Of a stretch of 64,000 bases of DNA, positions 1-9,515 are shown piece by piece. Both the position numbers and the translations under genes were made by a program. Position 1 is the first letter of the stretch. Each line of letters starts with the position of its first letter. The notes below the pieces were generated by a model. It had not been told where the DNA came from, did not search any database, and saw only the letters and a program-made list of their open reading frames with translations. Source of the stretch: Pseudomonadales bacterium. Its GTDB lineage: Bacteria; Pseudomonadota; Gammaproteobacteria; Pseudomonadales; Pseudohongiellaceae. Where the stretch lies: positions 372,001 to 436,000 of the forward strand of contig JACKOJ010000003.1 in the NCBI GenBank assembly GCA_024234325.1. The letters are read 5' to 3'.

Positions 1-1
1 A

Positions 2-1576
2 GAGGATTTTCGCCTGTTGCCCTCAGACAAATCGGTGTGGGTGCTGGGAAAGGACAATCCTGCGCAGCACTTTATTGAAGATGCAGTGAGTCTCTATGGT
101 GTGCGCTTCTCGGACGCGGGGCTCTCCATGCTGGGCAGTGAGTTGCCCTTCGCCAATCGCAGCACCGTGCTGACGGCAACACACCCGGATGACCCCGAGC
201 TGACCCTGGGCTGGATTCATGCGGATACGCCGGAGGCGATGCCGGGGCTGACCGAAAAGTTGCCCCACTACGGCAAGTATTCCTATCTGAGTTTTGTTGG
301 CAGCGAGCCAACCAACGACGTGAAGGGCCAGTGGGAAAGTCCGGAGTCTCCCCTGCTGTGGCTGAGCGGTGCCACAGGAATGGCGCTGGCACCCTTGCCC
401 CAGCGTCAGGCGCTGGCGCAATTGCCGCCCAAATATTTGCCGGACGGATTCTCACGGCAGGTGAAGGCAATTCTGGCGCTGTCACAGGGCGGGCGCGGAC
501 AGGGTTCAGCAGGCCTGGACGCGGTTGCGGATCATCTGGAACAGGCGTTTGCAGAGATCGGCCTGCAGGCACCGGGAGGGGGTTACAGGCAGCCGTGGGA
601 AGCCAGGGTGTCCTCCGGAGCAGTTATCGCGGGCAGCAATATTGTGGGGGTGCTGCCAGGCAGCGATGAGTCACTGCGTGATGCGCCTTTGGTCATCGGT
701 GCCCACTACGATCATCTCGCCACGAGTGGTGAAACGGTCTTCCCCGGGGCCGATGACAATGCCTCCGGCGTCGCCGTGCTGCTGGAGGTCGCACGCAAAC
801 TGGAGCGTGCCTTCAGCCCCCGTCGCCCAATCGTGTTTGTCGCCTTCTCGGGGGAAGAATCGGGATTGCTGGGCTCCCGGGCCTTTGTCGCTGCGCCCCC
901 TGCTCCCTACACCACGCAGAAGCTGTTCGCCATGATCAATCTGGACAGTGTGGGTCGCCTGGAAGGGCGTACCCTGCAGGTGTTCGCTTCCGACAGCGCC
1001 TACGAGTGGCCCTTCATGGCCCAGGGCATCGGTTTTACGATCGGAGTGCCCTCCCAGTTTCCCGCCCAGTCCGTGGCTGGCAGTGATCACGTCAGTTTTC
1101 TGGAGGCTGGCGTTCCCGCCATTCATCTGTTCAGCGGACTGCACAATGATTATCACCGCGCGACGGACACCGAGGACAAGCTGGACTATGCGGGCATGTC
1201 CGACATAGCCCTGTGGCTGGAGGAGGCGGTGGTCTATCTTGCCGAGCGTGATGAGCCGCTGCGGGCCACCCTGAGCAATGCGCCAGTGCGCCCGGAGTCT
1301 AGCTCAAGCGCTCGCGCCGCGTCGTTGGGCACCATACCGGAGTTCAATTATGCGGGTGACGGCGTGCAGATATCCGGGGTCACGCCCGGGGGCGCCGGCG
1401 AAATGGCAGGTCTGCAGGCAGGCGATGTGCTGCTGCAGTTCAATGGTGAGGTCATCACCGACCTGCAGCAGTATTCCAACCTGATTCGCGCTGCCGCACC
1501 GGGAGACGTCGTGAATCTCCGGATACGGCGGGGCGACGCGCTGATGGATGTGACGGTGGAGCTGCAGGCACGCTGA
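2..1576 (+). CDS. Secreted M28-family metallopeptidase with C-terminal PDZ domain (5' truncated by window edge)
   Basis: The reading frame is open to the first base, so the true start and probable signal peptide lie outside the window. The peptidase core carries the M28 di-zinc set in order: GAHYDH (His ligand), PGADDNASG (bridging Asp), FSGEESG (catalytic and ligand Glu pair), NLDSVG (Asp) and LHNDYH (His). These residues predict an active aminopeptidase-type exopeptidase. The last ~85 residues form a PDZ domain (GVTPGGAGEMAGLQAGD), a common partner of periplasmic peptidases that binds peptide ends. The region before the catalytic core has no motif I can assign. The stop codon lies in the loop of an imperfect hairpin (1562-1587). 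Family assignment is firm; the substrate is unknown. Confidence 0.9.
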   Translation, partial: EDFRLLPSDKSVWVLGKDNPAQHFIEDAVSLYGVRFSDAGLSMLGSELPFANRSTVLTATHPDDPELTLGWIHADTPEAMPGLTEKLPHYGKYSYLSFVGSEPTNDVKGQWESPESPLLWLSGATGMALAPLPQRQALAQLPPKYLPDGFSRQVKAILALSQGGRGQGSAGLDAVADHLEQAFAEIGLQAPGGGYRQPWEARVSSGAVIAGSNIVGVLPGSDESLRDAPLVIGAHYDHLATSGETVFPGADDNASGVAVLLEVARKLERAFSPRRPIVFVAFSGEESGLLGSRAFVAAPPAPYTTQKLFAMINLDSVGRLEGRTLQVFASDSAYEWPFMAQGIGFTIGVPSQFPAQSVAGSDHVSFLEAGVPAIHLFSGLHNDYHRATDTEDKLDYAGMSDIALWLEEAVVYLAERDEPLRATLSNAPVRPESSSSARAASLGTIPEFNYAGDGVQISGVTPGGAGEMAGLQAGDVLLQFNGEVITDLQQYSNLIRAAAPGDVVNLRIRRGDALMDVTVELQAR

Positions 1577-1594
1577 GGGCGCTGCAGTGCTGCG

Positions 1595-1744
1595 TTACTG
1601 AATGAAGAGGTAGAGGGCGCCCAGCACAAGGCTGAAGCTGACCAGGATGAACAGAAACTTCACAAAGAAACCACCGCGCCGTTGACGGTAGCTGTAGTCT
1701 TCTTCGATGAAAATGGGATTGTATCGTCTTCTGAATACTCTCAT
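1595..1744 (-). CDS. Small single-pass membrane protein, unknown function
   Basis: A 49-residue frame with a basic, tyrosine-rich N-terminal half (RRRYNPIF, DYSYRQRRGG) and a hydrophobic C-terminal segment (about residues 28-47) that would span the inner membrane and place the N-terminus in the cytoplasm. An in-frame ATG at 1789 would give 64 residues; neither start has a good ribosome-binding site, and I chose the shorter because the basic stretch begins there. It ends 18 bp from the convergent M28 gene. I do not recognise a family. The strong positive-inside pattern and clean hydrophobic tail argue for a real gene. Confidence 0.5.
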   Translation of the reverse strand: MRVFRRRYNPIFIEEDYSYRQRRGGFFVKFLFILVSFSLVLGALYLFIQ

Positions 1745-2000
1745 ATCGGGCTCGCTACAACAGGATGGAAACTTCTTGCGAGTTTCCATTTAACGCGATC
1801 CCGCAGGCACTGCGCTGCTTGAATCGTGGCAATTCACCGAAGAATTGTGATCAATTGTGGCAGCCATTGCCCGCAGGGGCGTTTCTAACTTATTGTGCAG
1901 CTCTGCTATAAGGGTGACCACTCCCATAAACGCCCATATAAAATCGACAATGAAATCGACACCTTCGACAGTGATAATCACAATAACAGAGTAACTTGTA

Positions 2001-4388
2001 ATGACCCATTCCATTTCCGTCCGGTGCGCGCTGGTCTTCGCGCTATTGTTTCCCCTGTCCACGCAAACATTCGCTCAACCCGCTACCTCTGCAATCCCCC
2101 TGACCCGAATTCCCCAGAACGAATCCCAGATCCATCTTGATGGTGTGCTCGATGAAGCCGCCTGGCAGCGCGTGCCTGTCATTGATGCCATGAAAGTGAT
2201 TCAGCCGGATACGCTGGAAGACGCCTCGCTGTCCACAGAGACGCGCATCTTCTACAACTCCCGTGGCATGTACGTCGGGGTGATGAACCACCAGGATCCC
2301 GAGACGCTGGTGGCGCGCATGAGCTCCCGCGACGCCGGGGTGCAGCGCGACGGTTTCATCATTTCGGTCGATCCTTCCGGCGAGGGTTTGTACGGGTATT
2401 TTCTGCGCATCAATCTCGGTGGCACGTTTTCAGACGGCACGATTCTTCCGGAGCGCCAGATCAACCGCCAGTGGGACGGTCCCTGGGATGCCGTGACGCG
2501 GGAAACGGACGAAGGCTGGGTTGCGGAAATCTATATTCCCTGGTCGATGATGTCGCTCCCGGCAAGCGGCGACAAGCGCACCATCGGCATCTACACAGAG
2601 CGCATGGTGGCGGGGATGGCGCAAACCTGGTCCTGGCCCGCATTGCCGGACACCGCCGGCACCTATCTGTCTGCCTTCCAGAAGTTTGAGCTGTCCGGCG
2701 TCAACCCGGCGACGCAGTTCACCTTCTACCCCTACAGCTCCGTCACCTTTGACGACATGAAGAATGAAACGGACTACCGGGTGGGGGCAGACCTGTACTG
2801 GCGGCCCACCTCCAATATGCAGTTGTCCGCCACCCTGAACCCGGACTTCGGTACCGTGGAGTCCGACGACGTGGTGGTCAATCTCACCGCCTTCGAGACC
2901 TATTTCGAGGAGAAACGGACGTTCTTTCTGGAGGGGCAGGACATCTTCAATACCTCGCCCCGTGACAACGCGGGGCGTGGCAGCCCCACCACGCTGCTGA
3001 ACACACGCCGCATCGGGCGCCAGGCGATCTACGATGTGCCCAGTGACGTGACGGTGATTCCCACGGACCTCAGCCGCCCCTCAGACCTGCTGGGTGCCCT
3101 CAAGGTCACCGGGCAGGCAGGAAACTGGCGCTATGGAACGCTGCTGGCGGCGGAGGATGATTCTGAAGTTCGTGGTACGGCCGCCGACGGTTCCCGCGTG
3201 AGGCTGCAGGCGGACGGCCGCGACTTTGCCATTGGCCGTCTGCTCTATGAAGACACCAGTATTGGCGGGCGTCGCAGCATCGGCTGGTTTGGCAGTGCGC
3301 TGTCCCATCCCGAGCGCGATGCCATCGTCAATGGCGTGGACATGCATTATTTTTCCGCGGACACCAAATGGGAGGTGGATGGGCAACTGGTACGCAGCGA
3401 TGTGGACAAGGTGACCGGCAATGGCGCCTATTTCGACATGGACTATCGTCCCGAGCGCGGGGTTCAGCACACGGTGACAGGGACGTATCTGGACGATACG
3501 GTGGAACTGAACGATGTCGGCTTCCTGCAGCGCAATGACTTCATGCAACTGGATTACCGTTACAGCAAGACGGAATCGAACCTGCCCGGTCTGCGCACCC
3601 GCAGTCGTTCGGCACAGGTGATCAACCAGTGGAATACAGAGGGCCGTCCCGTGCGCCTGGGGCTGTTCGCCTTTCAGAGTCTCAGCTTCCTCAACAATGC
3701 GTCTCTCAATACCGGTATCCGCTATTTCCCGCCACGGGTGGACGATCGCCTCAGCCGCGGCAATGGCACCTACAATATTCCCGAGCGCTGGTCAGTGGAC
3801 GCCAACTGGCGCAGCGACCGTTCACGGCCGGTGTCCCTTGGTGCGGGGGTTGAGTTCGGCGAGGAAGATCTTGGCGACAGCCGGATTACCTACAACACCG
3901 GGCTGACCTGGCAACCGAACGACCGTTTCTCCATGGACGCGAACCTGCGCTACGTGGACTCCGATGGCTGGCTGGTGCATCAGGGGAAAGGCCGCATGAC
4001 CACCTTCGAGTCTGAAGAGTGGACGCCGAAGCTGGAGATGGACTATTTCATCACCGCCAAGCAGCAAATACGTTTCAGCATGCAGTGGACCGGCATCAAG
4101 GCCTTCGAGAACGAGTTCTATCAGGTGGATCCGACCCGGGTGAGAGATCTGATCAACACCGGCAAGGTCACAGCGGGTTCGGACAATTTCACTGTCAGCC
4201 GCATGAGTTTCCAGGCCCGCTATCGCTGGGAACTGGCGCCGCTGTCGGACCTGTTCTTCGTCTACACGCGTGGCGGCAATCTCGCCAGGACCTACACCGA
4301 CGACTATACGGGGCTGTTTGAGCAGGCCTGGAGTGATCAGGTGGTGGATAGCTGGGTGCTGAAGCTGCGCTATCGCATGGGCAGTTGA
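2001..4388 (+). CDS. DUF5916 / CBM9-like outer-membrane beta-barrel protein
   Basis: 795 residues. A signal peptide (about 1-26, ending TFAQ) is followed by a carbohydrate-binding-family-9-like beta-sandwich (about 35-230) with the typical opening IHLDGVLDEAAWQ. The rest alternates aromatic and polar residues in short strands and ends LRYRMGS, the profile of a transmembrane barrel. The segment ESDDVVVNLTAFETYFEEKRTFF is the conserved hinge of DUF5916 proteins, where Glu-Lys-Arg-x-Phe-Phe begins the barrel. Members are seen beside secreted peptidases and hydrolases, but no biochemical role is established. It is monocistronic here, between an M28 peptidase and GlpQ. A paralogue lies at 14821-17052. 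Confidence 0.85.
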   Translation: MTHSISVRCALVFALLFPLSTQTFAQPATSAIPLTRIPQNESQIHLDGVLDEAAWQRVPVIDAMKVIQPDTLEDASLSTETRIFYNSRGMYVGVMNHQDPETLVARMSSRDAGVQRDGFIISVDPSGEGLYGYFLRINLGGTFSDGTILPERQINRQWDGPWDAVTRETDEGWVAEIYIPWSMMSLPASGDKRTIGIYTERMVAGMAQTWSWPALPDTAGTYLSAFQKFELSGVNPATQFTFYPYSSVTFDDMKNETDYRVGADLYWRPTSNMQLSATLNPDFGTVESDDVVVNLTAFETYFEEKRTFFLEGQDIFNTSPRDNAGRGSPTTLLNTRRIGRQAIYDVPSDVTVIPTDLSRPSDLLGALKVTGQAGNWRYGTLLAAEDDSEVRGTAADGSRVRLQADGRDFAIGRLLYEDTSIGGRRSIGWFGSALSHPERDAIVNGVDMHYFSADTKWEVDGQLVRSDVDKVTGNGAYFDMDYRPERGVQHTVTGTYLDDTVELNDVGFLQRNDFMQLDYRYSKTESNLPGLRTRSRSAQVINQWNTEGRPVRLGLFAFQSLSFLNNASLNTGIRYFPPRVDDRLSRGNGTYNIPERWSVDANWRSDRSRPVSLGAGVEFGEEDLGDSRITYNTGLTWQPNDRFSMDANLRYVDSDGWLVHQGKGRMTTFESEEWTPKLEMDYFITAKQQIRFSMQWTGIKAFENEFYQVDPTRVRDLINTGKVTAGSDNFTVSRMSFQARYRWELAPLSDLFFVYTRGGNLARTYTDDYTGLFEQAWSDQVVDSWVLKLRYRMGS

Positions 4389-4465
4389 GGGGTGTGCGCG
4401 TGGCTGCAATATCCGTGACACAGACCTGACATAGGATAAGATAGGCCCTAACAAAGGAACCCTCT

Positions 4466-5515
4466 ATGCAAGTCTTCCCTGTTTTGAAGCGTCTTACCCT
4501 GGGAGCAATCGTCATGAGTCTGGTCGCCGGTATTCTGCCCGCTTCCACCGCCCTGGCTCAGTCCGGGGACAAAATCGTGGTCGCCCATCGTGGCGCCAGT
4601 GGCTATCTGCCGGAACACAGCCTGCCTGCCAAGGCCATGGCCTATGCGATGGGGGCCGATTACATCGAGCAGGACGTGGTGATGACCCGCGACGATCAAT
4701 TGATCGTGATTCATGACATCACGCTGGATCGTACGACGGACGTGGCGGAACGTTTCCCGGGGCGCGCCCGGGAGGACGGTCTGCACTACGCGGTGGATTT
4801 CACGCTGGATGAAATTCTGTCGCTGCACGTGACCGAGGGCTTTACGGTCGAAAACGGTCAAAAACGCCAGCTCTATCCTGAACGCTTCCCGATGGAAACC
4901 TCGATCTTCCGCGTGCACACGCTGGCGCAGGAAATCGAGCTGGTGCAGGGTCTGAACCGTTCCACGGGGCGTGACGTGGGCATTTACCCGGAAATCAAGT
5001 CTCCTGCGTTCCATCTGGCGGAGGGCAAGGATCTGGGTCGTGCGGTCATCAAGGTGCTGAAGGAGTACGGCTACACGCAGAAGAGCGACAAGGTGTTCGT
5101 GCAGACCTTCGAGTTTGATGAGCTGAAGCGGCTGCACGATGAGATTCTGCCGGAGGCGGGCATCGACCTGAACCTGGTGCAACTGGTAGACGGCGGCGAC
5201 GAGAATGCGTGGATGCAGACGGAAGACGGTATTGCGGAGATTGCTCGCTACGCGGACGGGCTTGGCCCGGAGAAATCGATGATCGTGGATCGGCGCTCTC
5301 CGCCGGGGGCGCCAATCATCAGTCCTCTGGTGGGCTACGCGCACGCAAACGGCCTGCAGGTGCACCCCTACACCTTCCGCCTGGACCCGGGTCAACTGCC
5401 GGGATACGCGGATTCTTTCGAGCAGATGCTGGAAATCTTCTACTTCCAGGCCGATGTGGACGGCGTGTTCACCGACTTTCCTGACCGCGCAGTTAATTTC
5501 CTGCGTGGGCGTTGA
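4466..5515 (+). CDS. glpQ: Periplasmic glycerophosphodiester phosphodiesterase
   Basis: 349 residues, the usual length for GlpQ. It hydrolyses glycerophosphodiesters from phospholipid head groups to glycerol-3-phosphate and an alcohol in the periplasm. A signal peptide covers about residues 1-31. The GDPD core starts at VVAHRGASGYLPEHS (His41), continues with IEQDVVMTRD (Glu68, Asp70 as calcium ligands) and IVIHD (His83), matching the two catalytic histidines and metal ligands of E. coli GlpQ. The insert after the second His is also typical. No glpT transporter is adjacent. It is followed by the palindromic repeats at 5583-5884. Confidence 0.95.
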   Translation: MQVFPVLKRLTLGAIVMSLVAGILPASTALAQSGDKIVVAHRGASGYLPEHSLPAKAMAYAMGADYIEQDVVMTRDDQLIVIHDITLDRTTDVAERFPGRAREDGLHYAVDFTLDEILSLHVTEGFTVENGQKRQLYPERFPMETSIFRVHTLAQEIELVQGLNRSTGRDVGIYPEIKSPAFHLAEGKDLGRAVIKVLKEYGYTQKSDKVFVQTFEFDELKRLHDEILPEAGIDLNLVQLVDGGDENAWMQTEDGIAEIARYADGLGPEKSMIVDRRSPPGAPIISPLVGYAHANGLQVHPYTFRLDPGQLPGYADSFEQMLEIFYFQADVDGVFTDFPDRAVNFLRGR

Positions 5516-5582
5516 TGCGCTCTGTTTTTCTGGCGTTGGCAAAGTGTGGATCAGCGCTTTGTTGAATAGTGCTTCGTAGTTC

Positions 5583-5703
5583 GCCCTTGGTGGATGAGGT
5601 CAACATTCCGGACACGCCAAAAAGCGCACATCCCTGTGCAGGCTCGGGTCGCGCCATCCCTGGCGCTTTACGGTCCTGAATGTTGACCTCATCCACCAAG
5701 GGC
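5583..5703. repeat. Palindromic repeat element, copy 1 (121 bp)
   Basis: A perfect 26-bp inverted repeat (5583-5608 with 5678-5703) encloses an imperfect inner stem and a 39-bp core at 5628-5666 that reads acatccctgtg...ccatccctggcgc. The same core appears inverted in the second element (5802-5840) with about 36 of 39 matches, although the outer arms are unrelated. The element could fold into a long hairpin in RNA or as a DNA cruciform and would stop or stabilise the glpQ transcript. It contains no coding frame I trust. Confidence 0.85.
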
Positions 5704-5765
5704 TGACAATACGCCAGCGAACACAGAAGAACGAAGCCTCTGATCCGTCAGCATCCACGATCTAA

Positions 5766-5884
5766 GAGCCGCGCCGCCTACTATGGGCAGCGGAGCGTCG
5801 GGCGCCAGGGATGGCGCACGCCGAGCCTTCACAGGGATGTGAGTCCTTTGGCGTCTCCGTCGCCCATAGTAGGCGGCGCGGCTC
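5766..5884. repeat. Palindromic repeat element, copy 2 (119 bp), inverted relative to copy 1
   Basis: A perfect 23-bp inverted repeat (5766-5788 with 5862-5884; arm begins gagccgcgccgcc) flanks the conserved core at 5802-5840, which is the reverse complement of the core of copy 1. The two elements have nearly the same length and design but different arm sequences. Together they fill most of the 567-bp gap between glpQ and the helicase gene. Confidence 0.85.
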
Positions 5885-5980
5885 GTAAGTCGGAGTGAGA
5901 GAACTCCATCTTACTTATCCAGTGAAACTATCCCGATTGCTCAATATCAGTACACCCTATGCGACCTGTACCGTTTGGCG

Positions 5981-5986
5981 TATAAT
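5981..5986 (+). promoter_or_regulatory. Candidate -10 box of the helicase gene
   Basis: A perfect TATAAT lies 97 bp before the chosen ATG. No clear TTGACA-like -35 hexamer is seen at 16-19 bp spacing, so this is only a candidate. A long 5' leader is normal for cold-inducible helicase genes of the csdA type. Confidence 0.4.
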
Positions 5987-6082
5987 CGCCGCCCGTTTGA
6001 ATTGACAGCCGCTCTACCGCATTCAGTTTCATCCGCCAAAGTATTACTCTTCACACTGTCATACCCATTACAAGGCCCGATC

Positions 6083-8437
6083 ATGTCATCCAGTCCCCGT
6101 CCGGAACTCAGTTTCGCTGAGCTCGACCTGCCCCATTTCCTGCAGGAAACCCTCAGCAAAGTCGGTTACGAGAAGCCCTCGCCGATTCAGCAGGCCACCA
6201 TTCCGGTACTCCTGCAGGGCAGTGATGTGGTCGGCATGGCCCAGACCGGCACCGGCAAGACCGCCGCCTTTGCCCTGCCCATTCTGTCCCGCATCGATCT
6301 CAGCGTCTCCCGTACCCAGGCTCTCGTGCTGTGTCCCACGCGCGAGCTTGCCATTCAGGTTGCCGAGGCGTTCCAGACCTACGCCGCCGGCATGAAGGGC
6401 TTTCATGTGCTGCCCATCTATGGTGGCCAGGATATGGGGCGCCAGCTCATGGGGCTGCGCCGTGGACCCCATGTGGTAGTCGGCACGCCGGGGCGTCTGC
6501 TCGACCACCTGCGTCGCAAGACCATTGATTTGAGCAATCTGCAGACCCTGGTGCTCGACGAGGCCGACGAGATGCTGCGCATGGGCTTCATCGACGACGT
6601 GGAGGCTATTCTGGAAACCACGCCCGAGACCAGACAGGTGGCCCTGTTCTCCGCCACCATGCCCGGCCCCATTCGCGCCGTGGCTGAAAAGTATCTGCGC
6701 GAGCCGGAAGAGATCCGCATTCAGAGTGCGATTACCACCAATGAAGACATCGAACAGTTCTACTGGCTGGTGCAGGGCACCAACAAGCTCGACGCTCTGA
6801 CGCGCATACTTGAGGTCGAAGACTTCGACGCCATGATCATCTTCGTGCGCACCAAGACCAGCACTGTCGATCTCGCCGAGAAGCTCAGTGCCCGTGGCTT
6901 CGCCGCGTCAGCCCTGAACGGTGACATGAACCAGGCCATCCGCACACGTACTGTCGAAATGCTCAAGAATGGCCAGCTCGACATTCTGGTGGCCACCGAT
7001 GTGGCGGCTCGCGGGCTTGACGTCGAACGCGTCAGCCACGTCATGAACTACGATATTCCCTACGACGACGAGGCCTATGTGCACCGCATCGGTCGCACCG
7101 GGCGTGCCGGGCGCAGTGGCAAGGCCATTCTGTTTGTGGCGCCGCGCGAGCGTCGTCTGCTGCATTCCATCGAGAAGACCACGCGCAAGAAGATCGAGCA
7201 GATGTCCCTGCCCACGCGTGGTGAACTGATCGAGAAGCGCAGCGCCGCCTTCAAGGAAGGCATCATCGAGACCGTTCGCAACGGCAAGCTCGATTTCTTC
7301 CAGCAGCTCGTGTCTGAGCTGGTGCGCGAGTGCGAATGCCCGCCCGAAGACATCGCGGCCGCGATGGCCTATCTGCTGCAGAAGGATCGCCCTCTGGAAC
7401 CGGTGGCTGCCGAAGAAGCGAGCATGGCGAACAAGCGCGCCCGCACGCCGCCCGCAACAGCGACAGCCCCAACCGAGCGCAAGGAGAGTCCGCGTCGCAA
7501 GGCGCCGCGCCACACCAGTGGCGAGGAATTTGAACAACTGTTACTGGACGACGAGGGGGAGAGCCGCGCGCGTCGACCCCGCATGTCGCACGACCCTGCC
7601 GAGGACAGTCATGCGCGTCCGCTGAAGGATTATCCCGAGATCCCGATGGAGCGCTTCCGCATCCAGGTCGGGCATCGTGACGGCCTGAGTCCGCGCGAAG
7701 TAGTGGGCGCCATCGCCAACGAGGCCGAAATCGAAGGACGCTATATCGGGCACATCCGCATCTATGACGACTACTCCACGGTTGACCTGCCGGGAGGAAT
7801 GCCGCGCGAAGTCATGAATCTGCTGCAGAAGACCGTGGTCTGCGGCAAGCCGCTGAAGCTGGAGTCTGTCGCCCAGGGCAAACGAACGCCCCGAGAGAAG
7901 CCTGCAGAGAGCGGGACGCAGCCCGACGTCGACAAGCGTCCGGCACGGGCGCCGAAGCCTGCATTTGAGAAGAAACCCGCGTTTGACAAGAAACCGCCGT
8001 TCGAGAAGCGGGCTGCGGCCGACAGCAAGCCGGCCTTCGCAGGCAAACCGAAACGCGAGAAGAGTGCCGAGTACGGAGCGGGTGACAAGCCTGCGAAAGA
8101 CTGGTCGGAAAGAGACAAGCCAGCAAGGGACAAGCCAGCAAGAGACAAGCCGGTCAAAGAGCGATGGTCAAAGGACAAGGCCGAGGCGGACAAACCCTCG
8201 CGGCAGCGGGCGTCCTTTGCCGGCGCCAAAAGCAAGGACATCACACGCGAGGTGCTGGAGCAGTATCCCGATCTTGAGGCGCCCGGTTTCCGCAGCCAGC
8301 AGGCGGTCGAGCCTGCAGAAGGGGACACTTCTGATCGCAAGTCCAGGAAGACCAAGCCCCGCAAGGAGCGCAGCAAGCGTGTGAACAAGGACAAGGGCAA
8401 ACGCCGGGTGCCGAAGGACAAGGCGCCGCGCACGTGA
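6083..8437 (+). CDS. deaD: DEAD-box ATP-dependent RNA helicase, CsdA/DeaD type
   Basis: 784 residues from the ATG at 6083, chosen because AAGG sits 8 bp upstream and family similarity begins there; a TTG further upstream (5975) is unlikely. The two RecA-like domains carry the Q motif (PSPIQQATIP), Walker A (AQTGTGKT, about 53-60), DEAD (Asp159 on), SAT and HRIGRTGRAGRSG. A DbpA-type RNA-binding domain follows (GHRDGLSPREVVGAI ... GGMPREVMNLL). The last ~190 residues are a basic, low-complexity tail with degenerate repeats (KPAFEKKPAFDKKP, RDKPARDKPARDK), as in CsdA but longer than average. It unwinds RNA in ribosome assembly, mRNA decay and cold adaptation. Confidence 0.95.
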   Translation: MSSSPRPELSFAELDLPHFLQETLSKVGYEKPSPIQQATIPVLLQGSDVVGMAQTGTGKTAAFALPILSRIDLSVSRTQALVLCPTRELAIQVAEAFQTYAAGMKGFHVLPIYGGQDMGRQLMGLRRGPHVVVGTPGRLLDHLRRKTIDLSNLQTLVLDEADEMLRMGFIDDVEAILETTPETRQVALFSATMPGPIRAVAEKYLREPEEIRIQSAITTNEDIEQFYWLVQGTNKLDALTRILEVEDFDAMIIFVRTKTSTVDLAEKLSARGFAASALNGDMNQAIRTRTVEMLKNGQLDILVATDVAARGLDVERVSHVMNYDIPYDDEAYVHRIGRTGRAGRSGKAILFVAPRERRLLHSIEKTTRKKIEQMSLPTRGELIEKRSAAFKEGIIETVRNGKLDFFQQLVSELVRECECPPEDIAAAMAYLLQKDRPLEPVAAEEASMANKRARTPPATATAPTERKESPRRKAPRHTSGEEFEQLLLDDEGESRARRPRMSHDPAEDSHARPLKDYPEIPMERFRIQVGHRDGLSPREVVGAIANEAEIEGRYIGHIRIYDDYSTVDLPGGMPREVMNLLQKTVVCGKPLKLESVAQGKRTPREKPAESGTQPDVDKRPARAPKPAFEKKPAFDKKPPFEKRAAADSKPAFAGKPKREKSAEYGAGDKPAKDWSERDKPARDKPARDKPVKERWSKDKAEADKPSRQRASFAGAKSKDITREVLEQYPDLEAPGFRSQQAVEPAEGDTSDRKSRKTKPRKERSKRVNKDKGKRRVPKDKAPRT

Positions 8438-8449
8438 GGTGCGGGGCGC
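8423..8449 (+). terminator. GC-rich hairpin with the helicase stop codon in its loop
   Basis: An 11-bp stem (8423-8433 with 8439-8449, one mismatch) has the loop GTGAG, which contains the TGA stop at 8435-8437. Downstream is tccctttgc, with no long T-run, so this may be a weak terminator or an mRNA 3'-end stabiliser. Confidence 0.45.
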
Positions 8450-8517
8450 GGTGTCCCTTTGCGGGGGCTTCCCGTATACTCTGACGCAAACACAACAGGG
8501 GGCGCCGGAGGATGAGA

Positions 8518-9486
8518 ATGAGCAAGCGGCTGGGCAGCATCTGCTTTTTGCTTGCATCGCTCGCCTGTCTGTCCCCTCTTTCTTCTTCAGCCCTTGCCGC
8601 CTCTGCGCTGTCCCCCCGCTATACCGATGCCGATGGTGACCTGGTTGCCGATACTCCCGCCGACCCTTCCCGCTGGCGCGACCCGCGTATCCTGATTTTT
8701 GCCTATACCCCGGTCGAGGACCCCGCGATGTACTCCCGGGTCTGGGACGAATTCATTGCACACCTGGAAAAACTCACCGGCAAAGAGGTGCGCTTCTTCC
8801 CCGTGCAGTCCAATGCGGCGCAACTGGAAGCGATGCGGGCCGGGCGTTTGCATGTGGCGGGTTTTAACACTGGATCCACGCCGGTCGCAGTCAACTGCGT
8901 GGGCTTTGTTCCCTTCGCCATGATGGCGGCGAAGGATGGCAGCTACGGCTACCAGATGGAGATTCTCACGTATCCCGGCAGCGGCATCGACAGCATCGCG
9001 GACATCAAGGGCCGCACGCTGGCCTTTACCTCGCCCACCTCGAATTCCGGTTTCAAGGCTCCGTCTGCGCTGCTGCGCGCCCAGTTTGGCTTTGAGGCCG
9101 ACCGCGACTACAAGACGGCCTACTCGGGTAGCCACGACAATTCCATTCTGGGTGTGGTGCACCGCGACTACGACGCGGCGGCCATCGCCAATGAGGTGCT
9201 GTTCCGCATGCTGGCACGGGGTGTCGTGTCGCCGGAGCAGTACCGCAGCATCTATCAGTCGGAATCCTTTCCGACGACGGGCTATGGCATCGCGCACGAC
9301 CTCGCGCCCGCACTGGCGGCAAAAATCCGCGAAGCCTTCTTTACCTTCGACTGGGAAGGGACGGCCCTGCAGCGCGAATTTGCCGATGCCGGCATGGAGC
9401 AATTCATTCCCATCAATTACCAGCAGCACTGGGCAGTCGTTCGTACCATTGATGAGGCGACCGGCACGGTCTACAACTGCGATTGA
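8518..9486 (+). CDS. phnD: Phosphate/phosphite/phosphonate ABC transporter, substrate-binding protein
   Basis: 322 residues from the ATG at 8518, which sits 6 bp after GGAGG; the ATG at 8512 abuts that Shine-Dalgarno and is less likely. A signal peptide (about 1-28) is followed by the YTDADGDLVAD motif common to one PhnD subfamily, then a type II periplasmic-binding fold. FNTGSTPVAVNCVGF and TSPTSNSGF are typical of PhnD ligand loops. It is first in a four-gene importer operon. The ligand cannot be fixed from sequence; no C-P lyase or phosphonatase genes are present nearby. Confidence 0.9.
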   Translation: MSKRLGSICFLLASLACLSPLSSSALAASALSPRYTDADGDLVADTPADPSRWRDPRILIFAYTPVEDPAMYSRVWDEFIAHLEKLTGKEVRFFPVQSNAAQLEAMRAGRLHVAGFNTGSTPVAVNCVGFVPFAMMAAKDGSYGYQMEILTYPGSGIDSIADIKGRTLAFTSPTSNSGFKAPSALLRAQFGFEADRDYKTAYSGSHDNSILGVVHRDYDAAAIANEVLFRMLARGVVSPEQYRSIYQSESFPTTGYGIAHDLAPALAAKIREAFFTFDWEGTALQREFADAGMEQFIPINYQQHWAVVRTIDEATGTVYNCD

Positions 9487-9515
9487 CGAAAGAGTATCGG
9501 AGAAACTGAACAAGC

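Noticed and set aside
5583..5884. CRISPR-like array or rho-independent terminator pair
   Set aside because: Only two units in opposite orientation, no spacers of uniform length, no cas genes, and no T-runs after the stems.
8438..8517. Pho box upstream of phnD
   Set aside because: No CTGTCAT-type direct repeats are visible in the 80-bp gap; only a TATACT -10-like sequence without a matching -35.
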